A DNA stretch of 64,000 nucleotides from positions 255,616 through 319,615 of the forward strand of contig NZ_FNVF01000007.1 in the NCBI RefSeq assembly GCF_900107975.1. Reading direction: 5' to 3'. Source of the stretch: Paenibacillus sp. UNC499MF. GTDB taxonomy: Bacteria > Bacillota > Bacilli > Paenibacillales > NBRC-103111. The notes beneath the pieces are model-generated. The model had not been told where the DNA came from. It made no database searches and was given only the letters and a program-made list of their open reading frames with translations. Both the position numbers and the translations under genes were made by a program. Below are positions 17,487-26,611 of this stretch, one piece after another (within the stretch, counting starts at the first letter, position 1; each line of letters starts with the position of its first letter).

Positions 17487-19286
17487 TTAATAAGGAAGCC
17501 AGGTGAGCTTGCTGGCGGGTTCGAATCGTTCGTTGACATGATCCCAGTTGACGACTTTCCACCAGTCTTCGATGTATTTGGGGCGGTTGCTTTTATGTTT
17601 GAGGTAATAAGCGTGTTCCCACACGTCGAGCACCAGCAAGGGAATGACGTCCCATTGGGACAAGTTCTGGTGTTTTTCGGCCTGCAAAATTTCAAGCCGG
17701 TGGCTGCGCGGGCTCCAGACCAGAATGGCCCAGCCTCCGCCCTCCACTTTCTTGGCGGCTTCGGTGAACTGCTTCTTGAACCGGTCGAAGCTGCCGAACG
17801 ATTTGTTGATCTCGGCGGCAATCGGACCGTAAGCCTTCCCTCCGCCGTTCGGCTTCATGATGTTCCAGAAAATCGTGTGCAGGTAATGGCCCGCACCGTT
17901 GAACGCCAGCTCCCGCTCCCAGTGCTTGACGAGGTCGAAGTCGCCGCTGTCGCGGGCTTTCGCGAGCATCTGCTCGGCCTTGTTGAGATCATCGACATAG
18001 GTTTTGTGATGCTTGTCGTGATGCTCGCGCATGGTCGCCTCGTCGATATGAGGCTCCAGAGCATTGTAGGCGTACGGCAGGGGAGGCAGCTTATGCCCGC
18101 CTATCGGCACGGGCTTGTAGGGCGACAGAGCCGGAGCGGTCTGCCCTTGACCGGCCGTGTGCGCCGGAGGAGGCGCTGCGCCGCTTTGCGCCGCCATATC
18201 GCTCATGGGCGGACGGTCACCCTCCGTGCGGATGTCCCAGGGGCCATCCGGCCCGACGGGCCCGATCCCCGCGCCGGGATAGGCGGACGGTCCCGGCGTG
18301 TAGCTCGCCGGAGGTCCGGGCACCCCGACGCCGAAGCCGGGAGGCACGCTTGTGCCGGGCCATGTGCCCTTCTGCGGGGCGGAGAAGCCCGAGCTGCCGG
18401 AGGAATGGCCCTGCCCGCCGGAGGAATAACCCGGCAGTCCTCCGGGTACGGGTGCGGGACCGTCCGAATCGTGACCGGGTACGGGGACACTGTAGAGCCC
18501 GTACTGTCCCGGCCCGGTCCCTCCGCCGCCGGCTTGCACCGGCGTGCTGACGCCATTCAGCGAGCTGCCGGCTCCGCTGATGGACGTGCTTGGCGAGCCT
18601 GGATTGAAGGCTGGCCCGCCGCTGAAGCCCGGCCCGCCTCCCGGACCTGCTCCGGGCGGGACTACTACGCCGCCCGGCCCGTAATAGCCGGGCGAGCCCC
18701 AGCTTCCCGGGGCTCCGGGAAGTCCCGGACTGCCGGGCGCTCCGAAAGCTCCCGGCCCGTCACCGGCTTGGCCCGCGTAGCCGCCGAGGCCGGGAGGTCC
18801 GCCGGGCGGCCATTGGCCGGGAACGCCGAAGCCCCAGCTGCCCGGCCCGTACGGGCTGCCTTTCTGGGCGGTCTCGAGCCCTTTGAGCGTGCCGAGGAAA
18901 TACTCCGACTCGCGGATAATGTGCTCGATGACGATTTTGATAACGGGATTCGAGCTGACGGGCTTGCTCTCTTTTTCAATGATTTGCAAAAATTCGATGA
19001 ATTGAACCGACTGCTTGGTGGAGACGTCGATCAGCTGCCGCAGCTGCTGCTGAAGGAAGGGATCGGTGGGATTTTGCGTACGGATCGCCCATTCTACCCA
19101 TTGAACGGCAGCGGCCTCCGTCTTGGCGAAAACTTCCTCCCAATCCTTGAGCGCCTGCACATAGACAGGCTCCAGTGTGGGGACAAGTTCACGGATAACG
19201 ACGGTGTGTTCCTTCTCCTGGGTTTTCCAGAAACGGATTTCTTCTAAAATCCTAAGCGGCATCAAGCTGCCGTAGACCGAAAGCAT
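17487..19286 (-). CDS. DUF2935 / collagen-like linker / Fe-Mn superoxide dismutase fusion
   Basis: The 599-residue protein has three parts. Residues 1-140 match the helical DUF2935 type (LRILEEIRFWKTQEKEHTVVI, DVSTKQSVQFIEFL). Residues about 145-395 are a Gly/Pro-rich, collagen-like linker with many GxP triplets. Residues 398-599 are a complete Fe/Mn superoxide dismutase. Its metal ligands are His422 (in REHHDKHHKTYV), His470 (in HYLHTIFW), Asp554 and His558 (in DVWEHAYYL), so the enzyme should be active. SODs are normally about 200 residues. The linker makes a surface or spore-associated location likely, but no signal peptide or wall anchor is visible. Confidence 0.9.
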   Translation of the reverse strand: MLSVYGSLMPLRILEEIRFWKTQEKEHTVVIRELVPTLEPVYVQALKDWEEVFAKTEAAAVQWVEWAIRTQNPTDPFLQQQLRQLIDVSTKQSVQFIEFLQIIEKESKPVSSNPVIKIVIEHIIRESEYFLGTLKGLETAQKGSPYGPGSWGFGVPGQWPPGGPPGLGGYAGQAGDGPGAFGAPGSPGLPGAPGSWGSPGYYGPGGVVVPPGAGPGGGPGFSGGPAFNPGSPSTSISGAGSSLNGVSTPVQAGGGGTGPGQYGLYSVPVPGHDSDGPAPVPGGLPGYSSGGQGHSSGSSGFSAPQKGTWPGTSVPPGFGVGVPGPPASYTPGPSAYPGAGIGPVGPDGPWDIRTEGDRPPMSDMAAQSGAAPPPAHTAGQGQTAPALSPYKPVPIGGHKLPPLPYAYNALEPHIDEATMREHHDKHHKTYVDDLNKAEQMLAKARDSGDFDLVKHWERELAFNGAGHYLHTIFWNIMKPNGGGKAYGPIAAEINKSFGSFDRFKKQFTEAAKKVEGGGWAILVWSPRSHRLEILQAEKHQNLSQWDVIPLLVLDVWEHAYYLKHKSNRPKYIEDWWKVVNWDHVNERFEPASKLTWLPY

Positions 19287-19354
19287 CAGGACTAACCTCC
19301 CCGGAATCAGCGTTATTCCTATTCTTATTCAAGGGAGGGATTGGCCTATTCTAC

Positions 19355-20368
19355 TTACATTTCCACGAAACCGGATTCCGAAAGCTGGGGACGGGAGATG
19401 GTTTTCAGAAACCCGAAGGTACGGGTGATATATTCGTCGGGTTTTGCGGAGTAGATCAGCTCATGCTTGCCCGTAGGGAGCATCCAGTAGTTGGTGAACA
19501 CATTTTGCTGATTTTTATAAACCCCTTCGGCAATTTCGTGCGGAGCCCGTTCGTCTTCATCGCCATGAATGAAGTAAATCGGCATCGGATATTCATGGGT
19601 CGTGACGGCCTGATACGGAATCTGGTTCATGTTAACCCCGTTCAGAAGCGGGAAAAATACACGGACGAGAGGAAGCGACGGGAATTTAGGAATATTTACA
19701 TACTGTTTCATATTATGATAAAGCGTATCGGGATTGAGCAGGAAAGTGCTGTCCAGAATCATGCCGTCGATATCCTTGGTCTGCAGGGCGGCCTGGAGGG
19801 CGGTGCCCGCTCCCATGGAGAAGCCCCATACATAAACGCGCTCGGAGCCTTTATTTTTAATATAATTAACGGCGCCCAGAAGCTCTTTGGATTCCTGGAT
19901 TCCCGCCGTTACGATGCGGTCGTTCTCGGGATGGACATAGCCGTAATCGAACATCAGGACGTTGTATCCGCTGTCATGAAGTTTTTTGGCAAGAGAATAG
20001 ATGGGAACCCACAGTTCTTCGCGGTTGCCGCCGTACCCGTGCGAGAAAATAACCGTCTGGGAGGAAGCTTGGTCGGTCGGAATGTACCAGCCGCTTAAAG
20101 TGCTGCTGCCGTTCGAGCTGGGAAAAGTCACATTCTGATAAGGCAGACCGGCCGCTTTCGCAGGGTTCGAGCTTAACGGCGCAATGGTAGGCCGGGCCAG
20201 GGTCCAAGCGATAAAACCGTGGAAGCCGAGGATCAGACTGGAACAGAGCACAAAGAAGCAGAGAACGGAAAGCAGGACAACCTTCTTGCGTCGCGAAATC
20301 GATTTAACCGGAATATGATCCAGCGGTGCGGGTTGAAGGGGAGTCGAGTTAACGGGATTCATGCTCAT
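19355..20368 (-). CDS. Membrane-anchored alpha/beta hydrolase
   Basis: The 337-residue protein has an N-terminal transmembrane segment (about 29-54, VVLLSVLCFFVLCSSLILG) and then an alpha/beta-hydrolase domain facing outside. The nucleophile elbow is GFSMGAG (Ser), the acid region GDEDERAP, and the histidine is in GKHELIY. The core HGYGGNREELW plus GFSMGAGTALQAAL resembles the S9/BAAT-like hydrolases of Bacilli (YqkD-type). The substrate is unknown. AAAGGAGGG is well placed before the ATG. Confidence 0.85.
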   Translation of the reverse strand: MSMNPVNSTPLQPAPLDHIPVKSISRRKKVVLLSVLCFFVLCSSLILGFHGFIAWTLARPTIAPLSSNPAKAAGLPYQNVTFPSSNGSSTLSGWYIPTDQASSQTVIFSHGYGGNREELWVPIYSLAKKLHDSGYNVLMFDYGYVHPENDRIVTAGIQESKELLGAVNYIKNKGSERVYVWGFSMGAGTALQAALQTKDIDGMILDSTFLLNPDTLYHNMKQYVNIPKFPSLPLVRVFFPLLNGVNMNQIPYQAVTTHEYPMPIYFIHGDEDERAPHEIAEGVYKNQQNVFTNYWMLPTGKHELIYSAKPDEYITRTFGFLKTISRPQLSESGFVEM

Positions 20369-20664
20369 ATAGGTTCCCTCCTTTGGAGAATGGGTCTTTG
20401 TAGGAGAATTTAGTTAGTAGGAACCTGAATATTAGAAGGTTTATAATTAACTAAATATTCTGAAAAGGACCTCGTGGTACTCTTATATTATGTCAACTTA
20501 CATGCTTCGTCAATATGTGCAACACAATGTTAATTGTCTTGTAATCTCGCTGTAATACAAGGCTTCCGGGCGGTTTTTTCCTTTGCCTTTCGGGGGTTCA
20601 TCAAGTATAATAAAAGAAACAGAGTTTCACTATGTGAAACAAAAATAGGCGGTGGTGAAACCCG
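20369..20664. other. Divergent promoter region, hydrolase and IclR gene
   Basis: This 296-bp AT-rich region holds the promoters of two divergent genes. It contains a -10-like TATAAT at 20606-20611 and a palindrome directly downstream of it (listed separately). Confidence 0.65.
20624..20640. promoter_or_regulatory. Palindromic operator, probably for the IclR regulator
   Basis: GTTTCACTATGTGAAAC is a perfect 7+3+7 palindrome. It starts 13 bases after a TATAAT hexamer, so it overlaps the likely transcription start. This placement suggests autorepression by the IclR gene that starts 25 bases downstream. Many IclR proteins bind short palindromes of this kind. Confidence 0.6.
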
Positions 20665-21405
20665 ATGGAGGAAGCAAAATCGACTGTCCGCGCCGTGGAA
20701 CGGGCACTGGATGTACTCCTGTGTTATACCGACGCAACCGAACTGACGTTAACGGAGATTTCATCCAAAGTCTCTTTGCATAAAAGCACGGTTTACCGTC
20801 TCCTTGCGTCTCTTGAGGCGAAGGGATTCCTTGTGCGGGAATCCGACGGAGACAAATACAGGCTCGGCTTCAGCATCTGGGAACTTGCCGCGCACATGTC
20901 CCAGAGCGACGATCCCGGCATGATCCTGCTGCCGGAGATGGAACGCCTGCGCGATCAGGTGAACGAGACGATCTCGCTGTACGTGCGCGACGGCCGGGAG
21001 CGGGTGCGCGTCCAGGCCGTGCAGAGCAACCACGCGATCCGGCGGGTCGCGCCGGTCGGCGCAAGAATGCCCCTGTTCGTCGGGGCATCGAGCAAGGTCC
21101 TTCTCGCCTTCGGCGAGGCGGAGGTGCAGGAACAGGCGATGCTGGAGGCCGAGCTTGCGGGCATCCCGCGGGAACCGTTCCTGCAGCAGCTTCATGAGAC
21201 GCGGAAGGCGGGCTACGCCACCAGCGTCGAGGAGCGCGAACCGGGAGCGGCGGCGCTCGCCGCTCCGGTGTTCAACCGCGCGGGCAAGCTTGTGGCCGCG
21301 CTGGCGGTGTCGGGGCCGTCCAACCGGCTCACGCTGGAGGCCATGCTGGAGCAGGCTCCGGTCGTGATGGAGGCGGCCCGGCGGATGGGCACCATGCTGA
21401 GATAG
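20665..21405 (+). CDS. IclR family transcriptional regulator
   Basis: The 246-residue protein has the IclR winged helix (about 8-62: STVRAVERALDVLL, LTEISSKVSLHKSTVYRLLASLEAKGFL) and the effector domain (about 80-245). The latter includes VAPVGARMPLFVGASSKVLLA and REPGAAALAAPVFNRAG. Its effector is unknown. Many IclR proteins sense aromatic acids, sugar acids or central metabolites. It is monocistronic, with a likely operator at its promoter. Confidence 0.93.
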   Translation: MEEAKSTVRAVERALDVLLCYTDATELTLTEISSKVSLHKSTVYRLLASLEAKGFLVRESDGDKYRLGFSIWELAAHMSQSDDPGMILLPEMERLRDQVNETISLYVRDGRERVRVQAVQSNHAIRRVAPVGARMPLFVGASSKVLLAFGEAEVQEQAMLEAELAGIPREPFLQQLHETRKAGYATSVEEREPGAAALAAPVFNRAGKLVAALAVSGPSNRLTLEAMLEQAPVVMEAARRMGTMLR

Positions 21406-21539
21406 CGGCATGGCGGTTGTGCGGGCATACGAGGCAATCCGAGGCAGGATGGCCGGGAGTACCGGAGAAGCACCAGAGATGATTGCCGGAGATCAGCGGG
21501 AGACGGCTGGAGAAGAGCCGAAACATCCGAAATGGCTGT

Positions 21540-21602
21540 AGAACAGCCAGAACAGCCAGAACAGCCAGAACAGCCAGAACAGCCAGAACAGCCAGAACAG
21601 CC
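21540..21602. repeat. Seven perfect tandem copies of a 9-bp unit
   Basis: The unit AGAACAGCC is repeated seven times with no mismatch, then decays into related AGAACAACC copies nearby. On the plus strand it can be read as Glu-Gln-Pro triplets in a frame starting at the ATG at 21532 and ending at 21687, but that frame has no convincing ribosome-binding site. It looks like a microsatellite-type expansion. Confidence 0.85.
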
Positions 21603-21767
21603 AAGGCAACTGAAAACGAGCTGTAGAACAACCGTAGAACAACCCTGTACTGACTGCCGCAGCGTTCTTCAGCCGAAAGGCCGCTGAACGAGAGCGGAAT
21701 CGGATTCGGATTGGGCTCTCGTGCTGCCCGCTGTTTCAAACCCGCCGCGGCGGCGTAACAAATACAT

Positions 21768-21798
21768 AAGGCCAGCTGAGCCCGTGTCAGCTGGCCTT
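21768..21798 (+). terminator. Perfect 12-bp hairpin, possible terminator
   Basis: AAGGCCAGCTGA and TCAGCTGGCCTT pair perfectly around a seven-base loop. The T-rich tract (TTCTTTTTT) begins about 17 bases later, so termination efficiency is uncertain. It lies between the IclR and CDF genes. Confidence 0.5.
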
Positions 21799-21911
21799 CG
21801 CTTGCCCTTGCGGTTCTTTTTTCATCTATTCCATAGAGGGAAACGCATGCAGGCATTTTATCCCACCGCGGGGGCAATACTAGATGGGAACAAACGGAAG
21901 GGGACGGGTTG

Positions 21912-22826
21912 ATGGAACAGCGCAAGTCGATGGTTGCGATCTGGATCAGCCTGATTAGCAATGTCATCCTAACGGGTATCAAGCTGGCCGTCGGCTGGTT
22001 ATTCGGCAGCCAGGTTCTGATTGCAGACGGAATACATAATGCCGGGGACGTGATTGCCACGGCCACAGCATACAGCTCCATGCGGATTTCCAACCGCCCG
22101 GCCGACCACGACCATCCTTACGGGCACGGCAAAGCGGAGGTGCTCGGCTCGGGGGCCGTCGCGCTTCTGCTGGGCGCCGCGGCAATCTACATGGGGTATC
22201 ATGCGGTTATGGCGCTTTTCGAGCCGCCGGGCGAAGCCCATATCCTTGCACTGATCGCGGCGGTGATTTCCCTGGTCTGGAAGCAGTGGCTGTACGTGTA
22301 TACGATGAGACTGGGCCGAGCCGCAAACAGTAAAGGCCTTATTGCGACGGCTTACGATCATCTGGCTGACGTATATGCTTCCATTGCGGCTTCCGCAGGA
22401 ATCGCCCTGGCCTTGGCGGGGGACTATTTTGATATTCCTTTCTTGGCCTACGGTGATCCGGCAGCCGGAATTATCGTCTCTTTCCTCGTCATCAAGCTTG
22501 CTTATACGATGGGGACGGAAGCCGTCAATATTTTGATGGAAACGAATGTCGAGGACGCCAAGCTGCGGCAGTACAAGGAGATCATTGAGTCGTTCCCCGA
22601 CGTCAAGCGCATCGACCGGCTGCGTGCCCGCGAACACGGCCATTACATACTCGTGGATGCACGGATCGGTATTATGGGAACGCTGACCATTCAGCAGGGG
22701 CATGATATCGGGCGCAGTATTAAAGAAGCGATCCGGGCCAAGCATCCCGAAGTGGATGAGGTGCTTGTGCATCTGAATCCCTGGTATCCGGATGAAGCCG
22801 TAAATAATAAGGATACCCACTCTTAG
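21912..22826 (+). CDS. Cation diffusion facilitator (CDF) family transporter
   Basis: This 304-residue protein of six helices plus a cytosolic C-terminal domain exports divalent metal ions (usually Zn2+, Mn2+ or Fe2+) by proton exchange. The metal-site motif ADGIHNAGD (Asp39, His42, Asp46) and HDHPYGHGKAE follow the CDF pattern. The second site is in YDHLADVYAS. The C-terminal domain contains MGTLTIQQGHDIGRSIKEA. Many CDFs have HSxxD where this one has HNAGD. The metal is not predictable. The start is ATG 21912; the TTG before it is unlikely. Confidence 0.92.
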   Translation: MEQRKSMVAIWISLISNVILTGIKLAVGWLFGSQVLIADGIHNAGDVIATATAYSSMRISNRPADHDHPYGHGKAEVLGSGAVALLLGAAAIYMGYHAVMALFEPPGEAHILALIAAVISLVWKQWLYVYTMRLGRAANSKGLIATAYDHLADVYASIAASAGIALALAGDYFDIPFLAYGDPAAGIIVSFLVIKLAYTMGTEAVNILMETNVEDAKLRQYKEIIESFPDVKRIDRLRAREHGHYILVDARIGIMGTLTIQQGHDIGRSIKEAIRAKHPEVDEVLVHLNPWYPDEAVNNKDTHS

Positions 22827-22925
22827 GAGAGGTTTTCTACTCCATGGTCCTAACCGGAAGCGCGGCAGCCGGACGGGTACGCGAGTTTACGGGTTTTCAT
22901 TTTGACGATTTAAAAAGCGAACAAA

Positions 22926-22960
22926 GACGGCATTCCTGCGGAAGGAAAAGCCGTTTTTTT
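22926..22960 (+). terminator. Terminator after the CDF gene
   Basis: CGGC / GCCG and TTCC / GGAA form a hairpin with an internal bulge, followed by seven T residues. The rest of the 330-bp gap (22827-23159) holds no gene. Confidence 0.65.
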
Positions 22961-23159
22961 ATGCCGCATAAAGCGGGTTTTGCAAGCGGAAAAGCCTGAA
23001 TTTTAAAATTTAAGTTTTATCCGGACATTTACTAACATTTATAGGACCACAACTCTCGAAAAGCTTTAGAAGATGCCTGTATGGGGCGGCTTTTATTTTA
23101 TACACTGAAGTCAGATCATCGCATCGAGATCGAATTTCGCGTCTAAAGGGGATAGGGAT

Positions 23160-23363
23160 ATGGGTCTTGCCATGAAAACGGATTGTCAAATTTGCGGGCA
23201 CACGCTGGACGCCCGGTCGGAAGCTTACATTTGCATTCATGAGTGCACATTCTGTAAAACATGCACCGAAGAGAGGAAACATGTCTGTCCCAATTGTTCG
23301 GGGGAACTGGTACGGAGACCGCGGGCACCGTTAACCGCCGCAGCCGCTTGTCCGCTGGGTTAG
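23160..23363 (+). CDS. DUF1272 family zinc-ribbon-like small protein
   Basis: The 67-residue protein has eight cysteines arranged as CQICG, YICIHECTFCKTCTE and HVCPNCSGELVRRPR. This matches the DUF1272 family, small proteins thought to bind zinc. ATG 23160 follows GGGGATAGGGAT; a second in-frame ATG is at 23172. The function is unknown, and the tail of alanines after RRPR is poorly conserved. Confidence 0.8.
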   Translation: MGLAMKTDCQICGHTLDARSEAYICIHECTFCKTCTEERKHVCPNCSGELVRRPRAPLTAAAACPLG

Positions 23364-23587
23364 AGTGAACAAGAAGGGAAGCGTGAGAGGCAGGTAAGGG
23401 TAATTGATTATTAAGCACGTTTCAGGAGATAAGTAAGTGTAAGAAGTAAATACGTAAGAAGTACAAAATAAGAGTAAGAGTCGCAGCGGGGCCTTCTTTT
23501 TAGTTCCATACGAGCCATATAGGATAAGGACCCGCATTAATGACGCCGAGCCTTATAGGAAAAGAATCAGCATTTTAAACAGAAAAA

Positions 23588-23613
23588 AAGAGAGCCCTGA
23601 GGGGCTCTCTTTT
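23588..23613 (-). terminator. Terminator after acnA
   Basis: AGAGAGCCC / GGGGCTCTCT forms a hairpin with an A-rich side on the plus strand, which reads as a T run (TTTTTTTCT) on the minus strand just past the acnA stop. Confidence 0.85.
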
Positions 23614-23627
23614 ATTACATGCTTCTA

Positions 23628-26342
23628 TTAAGCGTTGTACATCATTTGACGAAGTACGGTTTGCAGGATACCGCCGTTACGGTAGTAATCCACGTCCACC
23701 ATGCTGTCCAGACGGACAATAGCTTTGAATTCGAACGACGTGCCGTCTTCGCGGGTAGCCGTTACGGTTACTTGCTCGCCTGGCTGTACATCGTTGGACA
23801 AGCCGGTAATTTCGATCGTTTCGCGGCCGGTCAGACCAAGCGTTTTCCAGCCTTGACCTTCAAGGAATTGCAGCGGAAGTACGCCCATACCTACCAGGTT
23901 GCTGCGGTGAATACGTTCGAAGCTTTCCGCGATAACGGCTTTGACGCCGAGCAGAAGCGTACCTTTAGCCGCCCAGTCACGGGAGCTTCCGGTTCCGTAC
24001 TCTTTACCCGCGATAACAACGAGGGAAGTATTTTTATCCTGATAGTTCATCGAAGCGTCGTAGATAGACATGACTTCGCCTGTCGGCAGGTAAGTCGTTA
24101 CGCCGCCCTCGGTGCCTGGAGCCACTTGGTTACGGATGCGGATGTTCGCGAACGTACCGCGCATCATGACTTCGTGGTTACCACGGCGGGAACCGTAGGA
24201 GTTAAAGTCTTTTTTGTCCACGCCATGCTCGATCAGGTATTTGCCCGCAGGGCTGTCTGCCTTGATGTTACCGGCAGGAGAGATATGGTCCGTCGTAACG
24301 GAGTCGGCAAGAAGCGCAAGGGTTTTGGCGCCGCGGACGTCTTTGATATCGTCCAGGGACTGGCCAAGGTTTTGGAAGAACGGTGGCTCTTGAATGTAAG
24401 TGGAGTTTTTGTCCCACTCGTACAGTTCGCCTTCCGGTACCGCGATTTGGTTCCAGCGCTCGTTGGCACGGAACACGTCTTTATATTTCTCGCGGAAAGC
24501 TTCGGCCGTAACGGCTGTCGCAACAGCTTCCTCGATTTCTTTGTTGCTCGGCCAGATGTCTTTCAGGTAGACAGGCTCGTTGTTCGTGCCATAGCCGATC
24601 GGATCTTTCGTCAGGTCGATGTTCACGTTGCCTGCCAGCGCGTAAGCGACAACCAGCGGCGGGGAAGCGAGATAGTTCGCTTTAACCTGTGCGTGAACGC
24701 GGCCTTCGAAGTTACGGTTACCGGACAGAACGGCAGCGACCGTCATGTCGTTGTCGGCAACGGCTTGGCTCACTTCGTCCGGAAGCGGACCGGAGTTACC
24801 GATACAAGTCGCACAGCCGTAACCCGCTACGAAGAAACCGAGATCTTCAAGCGGTTTAAGCAGGCCTGCTTTCTCCAGATAGTCGGTAACGACCAGGGAA
24901 CCCGGAGTCAGGGAAGTTTTCACGTAAGCCGGCGTTTTCAGGCCGCGCTCTACGGCTTTCTTCGCAAGAAGTCCCGCGCCGAGCATTACGTTCGGGTTGG
25001 ACGTGTTTGTACAGCTCGTAATCGCTGCAATAACAACGGCGCCCGTGCTCATTTTGGCTGTTCTGCCGTCCGCGTATTTCACTTCGACTTCTTCTGCGAT
25101 CTTCTCGTCGGACAGTCCGTATCCGCCTTTGTCTACCGGCGTGCGCAGAATGTCGTTGAAGGATTCTTTCATCGCCGTCAGCTCGACGCGGTCTTGAGGA
25201 CGCTTAGGACCTGCAAGGCTCGGTACGACGGTGGACAGGTCGATTTCGATGACATCGGAGTAGATCGGATCTTCCGAGTCTTTCGTGCGGAACATGCCTT
25301 GCGCTTTATAGTAAGCTTCAACGAGAGCGATCTGCTCTTCGCTGCGGCCTGTGTTTCTCAGGTATTCCAGCGTGCTGTCGTCAACCGGGAAGAAACCTAC
25401 GGTCGCGCCGTACTCGGGAGCCATGTTGGCAACCGTCGCACGGTCGGACAGGACGAGTTCGTCAAGGCCGGGACCGAAGAACTCGACGAATTTGCCGACA
25501 ACGCCTTTCTTACGAAGCGTTTGGGTAACGGTGAGGGCAAGGTCGGTCGCCGTTGCGCCTTCCGCAAGCTTGCCGGTCAGCTTGAAGCCGATAACTTCAG
25601 GAGTTACGAAGTAAAGCGGCTGTCCGAGCATGCCGGCTTCGGCTTCGATACCGCCTACGCCCCAGCCAACGATACCGAGACCGTTGATCATCGTGGTGTG
25701 GGAGTCGGTACCTACCAGGGAGTCCGGATATACGGTCGTTTCGCCGTCTACCGTTTTGGTAGCCGCGACGGAAGCGAGATACTCCAGGTTTACCTGGTGA
25801 ACGATACCGGTAGCCGGCGGTACCGCACGGAAGTTGTCGAATGCGGTTTGCGCCCAGCGCAGGAAGCGGTAGCGCTCTTCATTACGCTCGAATTCGAGTT
25901 CCATGTTGGTTTCAAGCGCCATGCCGTTACCGAAAGCGTCGACCATAACGGAGTGGTCGATTACAAGGTCAACCGGTACGAGCGGGTTGATGCGTTTAGG
26001 GTCTCCGCCTGCGCGTGCAACGGTGTCTCTCATTGCCGCGAGGTCAACTACGACCGGTACGCCGGTAAAGTCCTGCAGGACGATACGGGCAGGAATGAAA
26101 GGAATTTCTTTATTGTGGTCGGCGTTCTCGTCGCCCCAAGTCGCGATTTGCTTTACGTGTTCGTCCGTGATGGCGCGGCCGTCGTATTGGCGGATCGCGG
26201 CTTCAAGGAGAACTTTAATGGAGAAAGGCAGTTTGGAAATTCCGGCGAACTGCTGCTGAAGATCCTGCAGGCTGTAATAGTGGTACGATTTACCGCCTAC
26301 CGTCAGCTGCTTGCGTACGTTAAAAGCGTCTTTTTGCGGCAT
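23628..26342 (-). CDS. acnA: Aconitate hydratase
   Basis: The 904-residue AcnA/CitB-type aconitase interconverts citrate and isocitrate in the TCA cycle with a [4Fe-4S] cluster. The cluster ligands lie in [15 protein letters not shown] and [12 protein letters not shown]. The catalytic C-terminal swivel segment has [14 protein letters not shown]. Length and order of domains are normal. Low-iron RNA-binding regulation is known for Bacillus aconitase, but cannot be judged here. It is transcribed toward the left and ends in a clear terminator. A long plus-strand frame covering this gene is only a shadow. Confidence 0.97.
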   Translation of the reverse strand: MPQKDAFNVRKQLTVGGKSYHYYSLQDLQQQFAGISKLPFSIKVLLEAAIRQYDGRAITDEHVKQIATWGDENADHNKEIPFIPARIVLQDFTGVPVVVDLAAMRDTVARAGGDPKRINPLVPVDLVIDHSVMVDAFGNGMALETNMELEFERNEERYRFLRWAQTAFDNFRAVPPATGIVHQVNLEYLASVAATKTVDGETTVYPDSLVGTDSHTTMINGLGIVGWGVGGIEAEAGMLGQPLYFVTPEVIGFKLTGKLAEGATATDLALTVTQTLRKKGVVGKFVEFFGPGLDELVLSDRATVANMAPEYGATVGFFPVDDSTLEYLRNTGRSEEQIALVEAYYKAQGMFRTKDSEDPIYSDVIEIDLSTVVPSLAGPKRPQDRVELTAMKESFNDILRTPVDKGGYGLSDEKIAEEVEVKYADGRTAKMSTGAVVIAAITSCTNTSNPNVMLGAGLLAKKAVERGLKTPAYVKTSLTPGSLVVTDYLEKAGLLKPLEDLGFFVAGYGCATCIGNSGPLPDEVSQAVADNDMTVAAVLSGNRNFEGRVHAQVKANYLASPPLVVAYALAGNVNIDLTKDPIGYGTNNEPVYLKDIWPSNKEIEEAVATAVTAEAFREKYKDVFRANERWNQIAVPEGELYEWDKNSTYIQEPPFFQNLGQSLDDIKDVRGAKTLALLADSVTTDHISPAGNIKADSPAGKYLIEHGVDKKDFNSYGSRRGNHEVMMRGTFANIRIRNQVAPGTEGGVTTYLPTGEVMSIYDASMNYQDKNTSLVVIAGKEYGTGSSRDWAAKGTLLLGVKAVIAESFERIHRSNLVGMGVLPLQFLEGQGWKTLGLTGRETIEITGLSNDVQPGEQVTVTATREDGTSFEFKAIVRLDSMVDVDYYRNGGILQTVLRQMMYNA

Positions 26343-26418
26343 TGCAAAGCCTCCCTTGTGATCTTTGAAATGGCGAATTTGAAATTTGTCCGGGTCTTAC
26401 GTTTGGATGGTTGTTGGT

Positions 26419-26435
26419 GTTTCATCTGATGAAAC
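26419..26435. promoter_or_regulatory. Palindrome upstream of acnA
   Basis: GTTTCATCTGATGAAAC is a perfect 8+1+8 palindrome about 75-95 bp upstream of the acnA start. It matches the iclR palindrome at 20624-20640 in all outer positions (GTTTCA...TGAAAC). A second, looser TGAAA/TTTCA pair overlaps it. It may be a repressor site for acnA. In Bacillus, CcpC and CodY control aconitase, but this palindrome does not resemble their published sites. Confidence 0.5.
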
Positions 26436-26611
26436 TCAATTTCATATTTCGCTATATCCTTAGTATACCGTGTTCCCCCTGCCGCGTAAAGAATAAAATG
26501 ACTCATTTTTATTTGAAATTTTTCATATATTTAAGCGAATATCCATGCGTATGAACGATGCGTATAAAGCCGGTCCCCGCAACGGACCGTAGGCTCTCGG
26601 GAGGTAAAGGC

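Larger units (their letters stand above)
21406..21911. other. Intergenic region with tandem repeat and hairpin
   Basis: About 500 bp contain the 9-bp tandem repeat (21540-21602), GC-rich sequence around it and a perfect 12-bp inverted repeat (21768-21798). No well-supported gene is seen. Confidence 0.65.

Noticed and set aside
17538..19247. 569-codon plus-strand frame over the SOD fusion
   Set aside because: Antisense shadow of the Gly/Pro-rich linker; no known domain and no start signals.
21540..21602. CRISPR-like array
   Set aside because: The unit is only 9 bp with no spacers, so it is a simple tandem repeat. No cas genes are present in the window.
23619..26429. 936-codon plus-strand frame over the aconitase gene
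   Set aside because: It is the exact antisense shadow of acnA, has no recognisable domain and no ribosome-binding site, and arises from codon bias in a GC-rich gene.
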